DNA from: Cupriavidus oxalaticus
GTDB lineage: Bacteria > Pseudomonadota > Gammaproteobacteria > Burkholderiales > Burkholderiaceae
Length of the DNA: 64,000 nt
NCBI RefSeq assembly: GCF_016894385.1
Contig: NZ_CP069812.1
Span: 2,170,001 to 2,234,000, forward strand
Direction of reading: 5' to 3'
This document shows positions 6,993 to 16,792 of the stretch, in pieces. How positions within the stretch are numbered: position 1 is the first letter of the stretch; each line of letters opens with the position of its first letter. The notes under the pieces are model-generated. The model did no database searches and was not told the origin of the DNA. It was given only the letters and a program-made list of their open reading frames with translations. The translations under genes and the position numbers were made by a program.

Positions 6993-8387
6993 ATGACGGC
7001 ATATCGCGTAGAACACGACGCCTTCGGTCCGGTCGACATCCCCGCCGACCGCTACTGGGGCGCCCAGACGCAGCGGGCGCTGGCAATCTTCGAGATCGGC
7101 GAGGAGCGCTTTCCCGACTGCCTGCTGCATGCCTTCGGCGTGCACAAGATGGCGGCGGCCCGCGCCAACCTGCGTTGCGGCGTGCTCGACGCGGCCATCG
7201 CGGAGGCGATCGTCGCCGCCGCCGACGAGCTGCGCAGCGGCCGCTTCGACGGCCATTTCCCGCTGACGGTCTGGCAGACCGGCTCGGGCACGCAGACCAA
7301 CATGAACGCCAACGAGGTCATCGCCAACCGCGCCAACGAGCGGCTTGGCCAGCCGCTGGGCACGCGCGCGCCGGTGCATCCGAACGATCACGTCAACGCG
7401 TCGCAGTCTTCCAACGACAGCTTCCCGACGGTCATGCACCTGAGCGCGGTGCTGGAACTGGAAGACCGGCTGCTGCCCGCCCTGGTGGTGGTGCGCGACA
7501 CCCTGCGCGAGCGTGCCCAGGCCTTTGCCGATGTGCTCAAGATCGCGCGCACGCACCTGATGGATGCCGTGCCCATGACCATGGGGCAGGCCTTCGACGG
7601 CTTTGCCGCGCAAATCGACAACGCCATCGAACGCGTGCGCGGCACCCTGCCGCGCCTGCTGGTGCTGCCGCAAGGCGGCACCGCCGCCGGCACCGGCCTG
7701 AACGCGCCGCCGGGCTTTGCCGAAGCCTTCTGCGAGGAAGCCAGCCTGTTGACCGGCCAGGCCTTCCGCTCCAGTCCCTGCAAGGTCGAGGGCATGGCCG
7801 CGCACGATGCGCTGGTCGAGCTGTCGGGCGTGCTCAACGTGATTGCCGTCTCCTTCACCAAGATCGCCAACGACCTGCGCTGGCTGGGCTCGGGCCCGCG
7901 CTGCGGGCTGGGCGAGCTGGTGCTGCCCGACGATGGCCTGACTTCGTCGATCATGCCCGGCAAGCGCAACCCGACCATCGCCGAGGTCGTGGCGCAGGCC
8001 GCCATGCAGGTGGCCGGCAACCACGTCACCGTGACCATGGCGGGCGCCTCCGGCAGCTTCGAGCTGAACGTGGCCAAGCCGGTGCTGATCTACAACGTGC
8101 TGCAGTCGATCCGCGTGCTGGCCGACGGCGCGCGCGTGTTCGCACTGCGGCTGGTGCAGGGGCTGGACGTCAACCCTGAACGGCTGGCGCGCAACCTGGA
8201 CAATCCGCTGCTGGCGGTCACGGCGCTCAACCCGGTGCTGGGCTATGACCGCGCGGCGCAGATCACCAAGCTCGCGCTTGCACAAGGGATCTCGCCGCGG
8301 GAAGCGGCGATCGCGCTGGGATTGCTGAGCGGCGAGGCGTTCGACCGGCTGGTGGATCCGATGCGGCTGGCCAAGGGGCAACAGTAG
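6993..8387 (+). CDS. Class II fumarase-like (FumC-family) lyase with altered loop
   Basis: A 464-residue FumC-family protein. It has GSGTQTNMNANEV (about 97-109), HPNDHVNASQSSNDSFPT and GPRCGLGEL. It departs from canonical FumC at the catalytic loop: the family norm GSSIMPGKVNPTQ is replaced by TSSIMPGKRNPTI, and the residues just before it are LPDDGL instead of the usual EPG pattern. It may therefore be a fumarase feeding the TCA cycle with fumarate made by the upstream lyase, or a lyase with a different substrate. It closes the GntR-controlled operon, 17 nt after the Bug gene. Confidence 0.82.
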   Translation: MTAYRVEHDAFGPVDIPADRYWGAQTQRALAIFEIGEERFPDCLLHAFGVHKMAAARANLRCGVLDAAIAEAIVAAADELRSGRFDGHFPLTVWQTGSGTQTNMNANEVIANRANERLGQPLGTRAPVHPNDHVNASQSSNDSFPTVMHLSAVLELEDRLLPALVVVRDTLRERAQAFADVLKIARTHLMDAVPMTMGQAFDGFAAQIDNAIERVRGTLPRLLVLPQGGTAAGTGLNAPPGFAEAFCEEASLLTGQAFRSSPCKVEGMAAHDALVELSGVLNVIAVSFTKIANDLRWLGSGPRCGLGELVLPDDGLTSSIMPGKRNPTIAEVVAQAAMQVAGNHVTVTMAGASGSFELNVAKPVLIYNVLQSIRVLADGARVFALRLVQGLDVNPERLARNLDNPLLAVTALNPVLGYDRAAQITKLALAQGISPREAAIALGLLSGEAFDRLVDPMRLAKGQQ

Positions 8388-8524
8388 GCCTGCGGGCGCA
8401 CGGCGCCAGCGCCAGCGCCAGCGCGCTGCGCAGCGTCCGGCAACGGCCGCCGCCGGGCCGGAACCGTCCCGATAGATAACATCCGCTAGAATCGGCCCAA
8501 CTTCATACGCCCCTGTTCCGCTTC

Positions 8525-8851
8525 ATGCATTGCTGGATTGCCGCCGCTGCCCTGGTTGCCCTGGTTCTCGCCGGCGCCGCCCATGCCGCTACCGATATCG
8601 ACTGCGCCCCGTCCACCGCGCCTGCCGGCCGCGTGCCCTCGCAGCGGCTGATCTGCGAGTCGGCGCTGTTTTCGATGGGCTACCAGCGCATTTATGCCGA
8701 CCAGCAGCGTCTGCTGAAGGCCGGCACGATTACGGAGGCCGAGGTTGCCGCGTTCCGCAAGAAGCGCGACAGCTGCGAGACCGCGGCATGCCTCGACGCC
8801 GTGTTCCGCGAATGGCGGACGTTCGCGGCGCAGGCCGGCAGCAAGCGCTGA
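8525..8851 (+). CDS. Small secreted protein, LprI/DUF1311-like cysteine pattern
   Basis: A 108-residue protein with a clear signal peptide (hydrophobic stretch to about residue 22, AHA|ATD). The mature part has four cysteines and a pattern seen in LprI-type (DUF1311-like) proteins: ICESALFSMGYQRIYADQ, then RDSCETAACLDAVFREW. Some relatives inhibit lysozyme; nothing here proves that activity. A monocistronic gene is likely, because the next gene is convergent 21 bp away. Confidence 0.65.
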   Translation: MHCWIAAAALVALVLAGAAHAATDIDCAPSTAPAGRVPSQRLICESALFSMGYQRIYADQQRLLKAGTITEAEVAAFRKKRDSCETAACLDAVFREWRTFAAQAGSKR

Positions 8852-8872
8852 AGGCCGCTAATGCTGCGGCAC

Positions 8873-9253
8873 TCAGAAGTTCGTCTCGATCGCCATCCTG
8901 GCGCCGTCCGGCACATGGTTCGGAATGACCCGGTGCGCAAGGATCGCGTAGTCCCGGGCAGCCGCCACTGAAGTGGGATTCACCAGCCGCTTCGGGCCGC
9001 CCAACCAGGCGAAATGATCCTTGCCGTCGTCGCTGCTGAACCAGGCAAAGTCGCCGATGCGGTCGAGGCCGCGCTTCACCATCTTCAGCAGCGCCAGGGC
9101 TTCCTCTGAAACGCCGAGGTGCCGTCCTGTGTCATGGATGACCGTGGCCAGGTTGCGGAGCTTGTCGGTCGAGGTGCCGTCGCCGTTCGCCTGGTCAGGC
9201 ACCAGTTCGACGACCAGAATCCCTTTATGCGCGGTGATGCGTGCTTGATGCAT
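8873..9253 (-). CDS. Conserved hypothetical protein, 126 residues
   Basis: I do not recognise this family. The chosen start is the ATG at 9253, preceded by GGGAGA at good spacing; frames reaching further upstream lack a ribosome site. The protein looks soluble. The N-terminal half (ITAHKGILVVELVPDQ, KLRNLATVIHDTGRHLGVSEE) could form a strand-helix unit, and the C-terminal half is rich in Trp, Phe and Arg (FAWFSSDDGKDHFAWLGG). No signal peptide or membrane helix is seen. It is flanked by unrelated genes. Confidence 0.55.
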   Translation of the reverse strand: MHQARITAHKGILVVELVPDQANGDGTSTDKLRNLATVIHDTGRHLGVSEEALALLKMVKRGLDRIGDFAWFSSDDGKDHFAWLGGPKRLVNPTSVAAARDYAILAHRVIPNHVPDGARMAIETNF

Positions 9254-9527
9254 GGCTTCTCCCAACGGATGTGTCCCCTGCCGGCTACATGCACTTGACA
9301 AGCAAGTTTGCTGCCAGGTTTGCCGGATGTGCAGCGTACATGCCCCGCATGACATTTCTAAGCGGACTGGGGATGCGCGTCGCGGGAATGGAACGGCGTG
9401 CGGGTTCGCCAGGCGCAAACTGACGCTGGTGTGGCGGAATGGGCGCGGTGTTGGCCCCGGCCCTGCATTTGCGTGAAACCGTTGGGCTGCAGGCAACTTT
9501 TGCCATGCAGGGCTGGAGCAACCGGAA

Positions 9528-10631
9528 TCAGCCGACCTGGTAGCGCCGGATCACTTCCGGATCGGGATCGATGCCCAGCCCCGGCCCGTCCGGCACCCGG
9601 ATCATGCCGTCGCGCGGCACCACCGCATCGCCGAGCACCCGGGCCTCCATGTCAAAGTAGCGCCATTCGATCATGGCACGCGCGTCGCCGAGCGCCGCCG
9701 TGGCATGGATGCTGGCCAGCAGCCCGGGGCCGTCGTAGAAGGTGTGGATCATCACCTGCGTGTTGTGCGCCTCGGCCAGCGCGAACACCTTGCGCAGCGC
9801 GCTGATGCCGCCCATCTTGGCCGGGCTCGGCTGGATGACGTCGACCGCGCCGGCGCCGAGCATCTGGTGGAAGTCCATCAGCGTCGAGGCGTTCTCACCC
9901 GCCGCAACGGCAATGCCGCATTGCCGGCGCAACGCGGCCAGGCCGGCGTAGTTCTCCGGCGGCCACAGCGGCTCCTCGAGCCAGCGCAGCGACAGCGGCG
10001 CCAGCGCGCGCGCCATGTCGATGGCCTCGGCCAGCGACCAGGGGCAGTTCACGTCGAGCGTGATTTCGATATCCGGCCCGGCCGCCGCGCGCGCGGCCCG
10101 TATGACAGCGAGGTCGACCTCGTGCAGCTTGACGCTGCGGTAGCCGTCGGCGATCGCGCGCTGCGTGTTGGCCGCGATCGCCTCACGGTCGGCGTAGCGG
10201 ATCAGGCTGGCATACGCGGGCAGTTGTTCCCGCCGCGTTCCACCCAGCAGCCGGTACAGCGGCAGGCCGGCGGCCTTGCCGCAGATGTCCCACAGCGCGA
10301 TATCTAGCGCCGACAGCCCGTACATCATGGCGCCGCCGCGGCCGAAGACGTGGAACCGGCGCTGCAGGTCCAGGCCGAGCGCCTCGGGCTGCGTGGCATC
10401 CATGCCGAGGCACGCGGGCGCCAGCAGTTCGTCGAGCGCCGCCTTGACCATCGGGATGCCGATAAAGCCGAAGCTTTCGCCCCAGCCTACGATGCCGTCG
10501 TCCGTGGTGACCCGGAGCAGCAGCGAATCGGCGGCCTGCAAGCCTGCCCCGCCCCACACGCCGGCGGCGGAGACCCCGCCGACCGTGAATGGCACGCGCA
10601 GCACGATGGTGTCGATCGACGCAATCTGCAT
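9528..10631 (-). CDS. Mandelate racemase/muconate lactonizing enzyme-family protein
   Basis: A 367-residue enolase-superfamily enzyme. Metal ligands appear as Asp193 (LDVN), Glu219/220 (WLEEP) and Glu246 (AGEN). The acid-base side has Lys168 in VKLHE, so the usual KxK is KxH (His170). The far side has Asp264 (VDVIQP) and His297 (MIHTFYDG), the His-Asp dyad of the mandelate racemase subgroup rather than the second lysine of muconate cycloisomerase. It is therefore probably a racemase or acid-sugar dehydratase, not a second CatB. It lies 118 bp beyond benD on the same strand and may be the tail of the ben operon. Confidence 0.82.
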   Translation of the reverse strand: MQIASIDTIVLRVPFTVGGVSAAGVWGGAGLQAADSLLLRVTTDDGIVGWGESFGFIGIPMVKAALDELLAPACLGMDATQPEALGLDLQRRFHVFGRGGAMMYGLSALDIALWDICGKAAGLPLYRLLGGTRREQLPAYASLIRYADREAIAANTQRAIADGYRSVKLHEVDLAVIRAARAAAGPDIEITLDVNCPWSLAEAIDMARALAPLSLRWLEEPLWPPENYAGLAALRRQCGIAVAAGENASTLMDFHQMLGAGAVDVIQPSPAKMGGISALRKVFALAEAHNTQVMIHTFYDGPGLLASIHATAALGDARAMIEWRYFDMEARVLGDAVVPRDGMIRVPDGPGLGIDPDPEVIRRYQVG

Positions 10632-10749
10632 GGCTCGCCTCCCGCGGCCGCTGCAGCCCCCGAGGGCCGGCTGGCTGCATGGCTGCGTTCACTATAGGCG
10701 AGCGCGTGTTCCCCAGCCGCGCTGGACTGGCTGGCTCAACCGCTCGCGC

Positions 10750-11535
10750 TCAGCCCTGGTCGCCGCCCCCGACCGGCAAGACCGTGCCGGTGATATAGGA
10801 CGCTTCGTCCGATGCCAGGAACAGGATCGCATGCACCTGTTCATCGATCGTGCCATAGCGGTGCATCAGGCTGCTGTCACGGGTCTGGTCGACGATGGCC
10901 TGGTACCAGCCCGCCTCCTGCTCGCCCTGCGCCTCGGTGTTGCGTGGAATCCTGCGCGGCGGCGCCTCGGTCCCGCCGGTGGCGATGGCGTTGACGCGGA
11001 TGCCTTCGTGCGCGTGTTCGAAGGCCAGGCTGGCGGTCAGCGCATTGACGCCGCCCTTGGCCGCCGCATAGGGCACGCGGTGGATGCTGCGCGTGGCGAT
11101 CGACGACACGTTGACGATCACCCCCTGCCGGCGCTCGACCATGCCGGGGAGCACGGCGCGGCAGCACCACAGCGTGGGAAACAGCGAGCGCCGGATCTCG
11201 GCCTCGATCTGGTCCGCTTCATAGAACTGGAACGGCTTGGCCCAGATCGTGCCGCCGACATTGTTGACGAGGATATCGATGCGGCCGTAGGCGGCCTCCG
11301 CCGCCTGCGCCATGTGCGTGGCGCCGGCAAACGTTTCCAGGTCGGCATGCACGGCGATGGCCCTGCCGCCGCCGGCAGCGATCTCGGCGGCGACTTCATC
11401 GACCAGCGCCGAGCGGTCGACCAGCGCCACCGACGCGCCCTCTGCGGCGGCGGCCAGCGCCACGCCGCGGCCGATGCCCTGCGCGGCGCCGGTGACGATC
11501 ATCGCCTTGCCGGCGAATCGTGCGGAGCTTCTCAT
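10750..11535 (-). CDS. benD: 1,6-dihydroxycyclohexa-2,4-diene-1-carboxylate dehydrogenase
   Basis: A 261-residue classical short-chain dehydrogenase. It has TGAAQGIG for the nucleotide site, NNVGG in place of NNAG, serine in VNVSS and the YAAAK catalytic pair. Family role: NAD-dependent oxidation and decarboxylation of the benzoate cis-diol made by BenABC, giving catechol. The start at 11535 has GAGGGCAACG upstream and follows benC by 17 nt, so the four ben genes are one unit. A longer upstream frame overlaps benC and is rejected. Confidence 0.9.
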   Translation of the reverse strand: MRSSARFAGKAMIVTGAAQGIGRGVALAAAAEGASVALVDRSALVDEVAAEIAAGGGRAIAVHADLETFAGATHMAQAAEAAYGRIDILVNNVGGTIWAKPFQFYEADQIEAEIRRSLFPTLWCCRAVLPGMVERRQGVIVNVSSIATRSIHRVPYAAAKGGVNALTASLAFEHAHEGIRVNAIATGGTEAPPRRIPRNTEAQGEQEAGWYQAIVDQTRDSSLMHRYGTIDEQVHAILFLASDEASYITGTVLPVGGGDQG

Positions 11536-11552
11536 GTCGTTGCCCTCCTTCG

Positions 11553-12602
<1,050 letters not shown>

Positions 12603-13130
12603 TCAGATGTGATAGATGTCGATGACCTGGTTGATGTAGTCGTTCTTGAGCACGACATACTTGTCCAGGATGCGCGGCTGCGCGCCGCAGAGGTCGAGCC
12701 GGTAGCGCGACATGCCGAAGTAGCTGTACGTGGTCTGGTAGCGATGGCTCAGCGTGTGCCAGTTGAAGCGCACGGTGCAGGTGTCGCCGTCGACGTCCAG
12801 CAGCTCGACATTGCTCAGGTTGTGACTGGTGCGCGTGTCCGGCATGGTGGCGCTGGAGCGCTCGGTCTTGATGCGGAACACGCGGTCTTCCAGCCCCTGG
12901 CGGCTCGGGTAATAGATCAGCGAGATCTCTCGCTGCGGGTCGGTGATGAGCTTGCCGTCGTCGTCCCAGCACGGCATCCAGAACTTCACCTCCGGGTGGT
13001 AGCACTCGACCCATTCGTCCCACGCTTCGTCGTCGAGCAGGCGTGCCTCGCGGTACAGGAAGGCCCGGATGGCGGCCAGGTCGACCGGCTTGTCGACGAC
13101 GGTGTCGGGCGTGATGTCGGCGGTGCTCAT
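12603..13130 (-). CDS. benB: Benzoate 1,2-dioxygenase small (beta) subunit
   Basis: A 175-residue ring-hydroxylating dioxygenase beta subunit of the BenB/XylY type. It has [19 protein letters not shown], then [35 protein letters not shown] and a C-terminal IDIYHI. Beta subunits have a cystatin-like fold and scaffold the alpha3-beta3 hexamer without metal centres. Its ATG overlaps the benA stop (ATGA), so translation is probably coupled to give equal subunit amounts. Confidence 0.94.
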   Translation of the reverse strand: MSTADITPDTVVDKPVDLAAIRAFLYREARLLDDEAWDEWVECYHPEVKFWMPCWDDDGKLITDPQREISLIYYPSRQGLEDRVFRIKTERSSATMPDTRTSHNLSNVELLDVDGDTCTVRFNWHTLSHRYQTTYSYFGMSRYRLDLCGAQPRILDKYVVLKNDYINQVIDIYHI

Positions 13131-14581
13131 GCTGCGCTCCCTTCGGTGCCGTTGGTTACGGCATTCGTTGCTTCATTCGCGGCGTGCGCAGCCTGCCCCG
13201 CCACGGCCTTCTTCATGACGTCCAGCCAGTAGCGATGCTGCACGGTGTACAAACCCTCGTCCTCGGTGCGCACGCCGCTCATCACCGGCTTCAGCCCGAT
13301 GCGTTGCGCGGCTTCGTCCGCGCCGTCGATCCAGTGCTTCGCGCCCCGGCACATGTCGTTCCAGGCCAGCGCCTGGCCGGCGTAGCCCTGCTGGCAGGCG
13401 CGGAATTCTTCCAGGTCGTCCGGCGTGGCCATGCCGCTGACGTTGAAGAAGTCTTCGTACTGGCGGATGCGGCGCGCGCGTGCCTCGTCGGATTCGCCCT
13501 TCGGCGCGATGCAGTAGATCGTGACCTCGGTCTTGTCGACGGCCAGCGGGCGCAGCAGGCGGATCTGCGAGCCGAACTGGTCCATCAGGTAGACGTTGGG
13601 ATACAGGCACAGGTTGCGCGAATTCTGGATCATCCAGTCCGCGGTCTCCTCGCCGCAGCGCGCGGCGAATTCGTCGCGGCGGCTGAAGTTGGGACGGTCT
13701 TCGGGATTGGCCCACTTTGTCCACAGCAGCATGTGGCCATGCTCGAAGGCATAGAAGCCGCCGCCCTGCTGCCCCCACTTGCCCGCGTCCATCGCGCGGA
13801 TCTGGTCGCCCGCATTCTTCTGCTTGCGGTGGCTGGTGGTGGCGGCGTAGTTCCAGTGCACCGCCGACACGTGGTAGCCGTCGGCACCGTTCTCGGCCTG
13901 CAGCTTCCAGTTGCCCTCGAAGGTGTAGGTGGAGGAGCCGCGCAGCACCTCCAGCCCGTCGGCGGACTGGTCGACGATCATGTCGATGATGCGTGCCGCC
14001 TCGCCCAGGAAGTCCTGCAGCGGCGGCACGTCGGCGTTCAGGCTGCCGAACAGGAAGCCGCGGTAGTTCTCGAAGCGCGCCACCTTCTTCAGGTCGTGCG
14101 AGCCTTCCTTGTTGAAGCACTCGGGATAGCCCGCGTTCTCGGGGTCCTTCACCTTCAGCAGCTTGCCGCTGTTGTTGAAGGTCCAGCCGTGGAACGGGCA
14201 GGTGTAGGTGGCCTTGTTGCCGCGCTTGTGGCGGCACAGCATCGCGCCGCGGTGGCTGCACGCATTGATGAAGGCGTTCAGCTCGCCTTGCCGGTTGCGC
14301 GCGATCACCACCGGCTGGCGGCCGATATGGGTGGTGTAGTAGTCGTTGTTGTTCGGGATCTGGCTTTCATGCGCCAGGTAGATCCAGTTGCCCTCGAAGA
14401 TGTGCTTCATCTCCAGTTCGAACAGGTCTTCGTCGGTGAAGGCCGCGCGATGCAGGCGGTAGTCGCCGCTGGCCTTGTCTTCCACCAGGAAGTCATCGAG
14501 GTCGAGTCGCCGGGATTGCGTGACGTGTTGCATGACTTCAGGGCGAACGGGGGCCGTCCCCGCCGGATAGATCGGGATCAT
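13127..14581 (-). CDS. benA: Benzoate 1,2-dioxygenase large (alpha) subunit
   Basis: A 484-residue Rieske non-heme iron oxygenase alpha subunit. The Rieske ligands are Cys108, His110, Cys128 and His131 (CSHRG, CPFHGW). The mononuclear iron site includes His237 and His242, with the bridging Asp234 in [12 protein letters not shown]. It is about 25 residues longer than typical BenA because of an N-terminal leader (MIPIYPAG..) and an Ala/Thr-rich tail. The upstream AGGAGA supports the start at 14581; an internal ATG at residue 17 is an alternative. It dihydroxylates benzoate to the cis-diol acid. A wider substrate range (methyl- or chloro-benzoates) cannot be excluded. Confidence 0.94.
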   Translation of the reverse strand: MIPIYPAGTAPVRPEVMQHVTQSRRLDLDDFLVEDKASGDYRLHRAAFTDEDLFELEMKHIFEGNWIYLAHESQIPNNNDYYTTHIGRQPVVIARNRQGELNAFINACSHRGAMLCRHKRGNKATYTCPFHGWTFNNSGKLLKVKDPENAGYPECFNKEGSHDLKKVARFENYRGFLFGSLNADVPPLQDFLGEAARIIDMIVDQSADGLEVLRGSSTYTFEGNWKLQAENGADGYHVSAVHWNYAATTSHRKQKNAGDQIRAMDAGKWGQQGGGFYAFEHGHMLLWTKWANPEDRPNFSRRDEFAARCGEETADWMIQNSRNLCLYPNVYLMDQFGSQIRLLRPLAVDKTEVTIYCIAPKGESDEARARRIRQYEDFFNVSGMATPDDLEEFRACQQGYAGQALAWNDMCRGAKHWIDGADEAAQRIGLKPVMSGVRTEDEGLYTVQHRYWLDVMKKAVAGQAAHAANEATNAVTNGTEGSAA

Positions 14582-14690
14582 GGGAGTTGTCTCCTGCTGG
14601 TCTTGTTGCCGGGCCGGCGCTGCGGATGTGTGGCAGATGCGCGCCCGGACTGGATCTGCCGGCCCGCGAGCGCGGGCGGCCTTGTCTCAC

Positions 14691-15614
14691 TCAGGCGGCA
14701 GCGCGCAGGCGCTCCACCTCGGCGGGCGGCGCGCCTTCCTGCTCGGGCAGCAGCCGGAAGTCAAAGTCGATCGAGGCGAACGGCTGGTCCACGCCGTGCT
14801 GGTCGAGCGCGGCGGCGTCGGCGATACGGTTCACCGCCGGCACCAGCCCCTCGCGGCTGGCGAAGGCGAAGTCATCCCACAGGTACTTGTCGCCGTCGAT
14901 ATTGATCTGCGTGGTCAGCTTGCGGTGGCCGTCCGCCGACACGAAGAAGTGGATATGCGCCGGCCGCTGGCCATGGCGCGCGAGCCGGTCCAGCAGGCGC
15001 TGGGTCGTGCCTTGCGGCGGGCAGCCGTAGCCGGTCGGCACGTTGCTGCGGAACTGGTAGCGGCCGTTGGCATCGGTGACGATGGTGCGGCGCAGGTTGA
15101 AGTGCGACTGGGTCTTGTCGAAGAACGAGTAGCTGCCCATCAGGTTGGCATGCCACACCTCGACCTTGGCACCCGGCAGCGGCTTGCCGTCGGCACCGTA
15201 CACCGTGCCCTGCATGAACAGCACCTCGCCCTTGCCATCGTCGCCACCGTCGTCAAGGCGGGCAAAGCCGGTGCTTTCCGGCGCGCCGGCCACGTACAGC
15301 GGGCCTTCGATGGTGCGCGGCGTGCCGCCGGCCAGCCCGGCGCGGGCTTCGGCCTCGTCGGCGCGGACATCGAGGAAGCGTTCCAGCCCCAGGCCGGCGG
15401 CGAGCAGGCCCAGTTCCTGGGTCGCGCCCGCCTCGGCAAAGTACTCGATGCCCTTCCAGACTTCGCTGGCGCTCAGGTCGAGGTCTTCGATCGCCTTGAA
15501 CAGGTCCGCGGTCAGGCGCACGACCACCTGCTGTACGCGCGGGTCGGGCGTGCCTTGCGTGCCCGTGGCGACGATAAAGCTGTGGACCAGGGCGTCGATT
15601 TCCGAGTGAGTCAT
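14691..15614 (-). CDS. catA: Catechol 1,2-dioxygenase (intradiol)
   Basis: A 307-residue intradiol dioxygenase. The Fe(III) ligands are Tyr162 (GSYSFFD), Tyr196 (VPTGYGC), His220 and His222 (RPAHIHFF). An N-terminal helical dimerisation domain of about 100 residues is present, as in CatA. It cleaves catechol to cis,cis-muconate. It is the first gene after the divergent LysR promoter, with benABCD 109 bp downstream on the same strand, so ring cleavage and ring activation are probably co-expressed. The chosen ATG (15614) gives standard length; a frame running further upstream has no fitting ribosome site. Confidence 0.95.
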   Translation of the reverse strand: MTHSEIDALVHSFIVATGTQGTPDPRVQQVVVRLTADLFKAIEDLDLSASEVWKGIEYFAEAGATQELGLLAAGLGLERFLDVRADEAEARAGLAGGTPRTIEGPLYVAGAPESTGFARLDDGGDDGKGEVLFMQGTVYGADGKPLPGAKVEVWHANLMGSYSFFDKTQSHFNLRRTIVTDANGRYQFRSNVPTGYGCPPQGTTQRLLDRLARHGQRPAHIHFFVSADGHRKLTTQINIDGDKYLWDDFAFASREGLVPAVNRIADAAALDQHGVDQPFASIDFDFRLLPEQEGAPPAEVERLRAAA

Positions 15615-15742
15615 GAGGGTCTCCATATTTGTGGTGGGGTTCCCGGTCGATGCCTTGCAGGTATCAAGCTTGTTTTCCGGGCACGGATGGAGCATAGTCA
15701 ACGCCTGTTTTTGCAGTCCAACACTGATTTAGTATCCGCTTG

Positions 15743-15757
15743 ATACCCTGGAGGTAT
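15743..15757. promoter_or_regulatory. BenM/CatM-type operator ATAC-N7-GTAT between catA and the LysR gene
   Basis: ATACCCTGGAGGTAT fits the ATAC-N7-GTAT recognition site known for BenM and CatM. It lies 4 bp before the LysR gene's GTG start and about 130 bp from the catA start. A partly overlapping GTATC-N5-GATAC inverted repeat (15732-15746) adds a second dyad. Position suits both autoregulation and activation of catA-ben. Confidence 0.75.
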
Positions 15758-15761
15758 AGTC

Positions 15762-16679
15762 GTGGAATTGCGGCACCTGCGTTACTTCGTGGCCGTGGCA
15801 GAGGAACGCAACTTCACCCGCGCGGCCGAGCGGCTGCATATCGCCCAGCCCCCGCTGTCGCGCCAGATCCAGCAGCTGGAGGAGGACCTGGGCGTGCAAC
15901 TGTTCGAGCGCCACTCGCGCCCGCTCAAGCTGACCGATACCGGGCGCTACTTCTACACCCACGCGCTGCAATTGCTGGCCCAGACCGCCGAGTTGCAGGC
16001 GATGACCAAGCGGGTCGGCAAGATCGAGCACAAGATGTCGGTCGGCTTTGTCGGCTCGACGCTGTACGGCATGCTGCCGCGCATCATCCGGCGCTTCCGC
16101 CAGATGCACGCCGACCTGGAACTGAGCCTGCACGAGATGTCGACCATGGACCAGATCAAGGCGCTCAAGGAGGGCCGCATCGACGTGGGCTTCGGGCGCA
16201 TCCGGCATGAAGACCCGTCGGTCCGGCGCGTGGTGCTGCGCGAGGAGCGCATGATCGTGGCGCTGCCGGTCGGGCACCCGCTGGCGGCGGCCAAACCGCA
16301 GCTCGCGCTGCACGACCTGGTGGGCGAGCCGCTGATCATCTTTCCCAAGGCGCCGCGTCCGAGCTTTGCCGACCAGGTGCTGGCCGCCTTCCACGACCGC
16401 GCGCTGAAGCCGAGCCGGCTGCACGAGGTGCGCGAGCTGCAGATCGCGCTCGGGCTGGTGGCGATGGGCGAAGGCATCTCGGTGGTGCCCAGCAGCGTCT
16501 ACGGCCTGAAGCGGGATGACGTGACCTACAAGGAACTGGATGATCCCAAGCTGGTGTCGCCCATCATCATGAGCACCCGCATGATGGACGAGTCGGCCGA
16601 CCTGCACTCCCTGCGCGACATGATCTACCAGCTCTACGAGGAAGAAGGCATGGCCTACCTGCCCCCTCAGAAGGAATAA
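15762..16679 (+). CDS. LysR-family activator of the ben/cat genes (BenM/CatR type)
   Basis: A 305-residue LysR protein starting on GTG. The N-terminal helix-turn-helix is MELRHLRYFVAVAEERNFTR..LHIAQPPLSRQIQQLEE, and the effector domain has the SVGFVGSTLYGMLPRIIRRF and LHEMSTMDQIKALKEGRIDVGF pattern of BenM, CatM and CatR. Known relatives respond to cis,cis-muconate, and BenM also to benzoate. It sits between the leftward catA-ben unit and the rightward catBC-pcaD unit, and a consensus site lies before each promoter. One regulator therefore probably governs both arms. Which effector it uses cannot be told from sequence alone. Confidence 0.92.
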   Translation: MELRHLRYFVAVAEERNFTRAAERLHIAQPPLSRQIQQLEEDLGVQLFERHSRPLKLTDTGRYFYTHALQLLAQTAELQAMTKRVGKIEHKMSVGFVGSTLYGMLPRIIRRFRQMHADLELSLHEMSTMDQIKALKEGRIDVGFGRIRHEDPSVRRVVLREERMIVALPVGHPLAAAKPQLALHDLVGEPLIIFPKAPRPSFADQVLAAFHDRALKPSRLHEVRELQIALGLVAMGEGISVVPSSVYGLKRDDVTYKELDDPKLVSPIIMSTRMMDESADLHSLRDMIYQLYEEEGMAYLPPQKE

Positions 16680-16696
16680 GGCGCCGGCGGCAATCC

Positions 16697-16711
16697 ATAC
16701 TCTCTAAGTAT
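16697..16711 (+). promoter_or_regulatory. BenM/CatM-type operator ATAC-N7-GTAT upstream of catB
   Basis: ATACTCTCTAAGTAT is a consensus site for the BenM/CatM group, 81 bp before the catB start. A weaker half (CATAC, 16756-16760) follows about 50 bp on, where a LysR activation subsite would be expected. Confidence 0.75.
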
Positions 16712-16792
16712 CGAATCAGACGACAACGGTCTTGGACAGCTGAAAAATAGCCCTCCATACTCCGATGCAACGTTCAACTGCATCAGGAAGGT

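Noticed and set aside
4522..7086. An 854-codon open frame on the minus strand across the lyase and Bug genes
   Set aside because: It is an antisense shadow of GC-rich coding sequence, with a low-complexity Arg/Gly/His-rich translation and no family motif, while the plus strand encodes three clear proteins.
8405..8450. GCGCCA-rich repeats after the fumarase-like gene as a functional element
   Set aside because: Short GC-rich triplet-like repeats are common in this composition and no stem, T-run or conserved spacing was found.
9528..10631. Reading this gene as a second catB (muconate cycloisomerase)
   Set aside because: The far-side catalytic lysine is absent and a His-Asp dyad is present instead, so it belongs to the racemase/dehydratase side of the superfamily.
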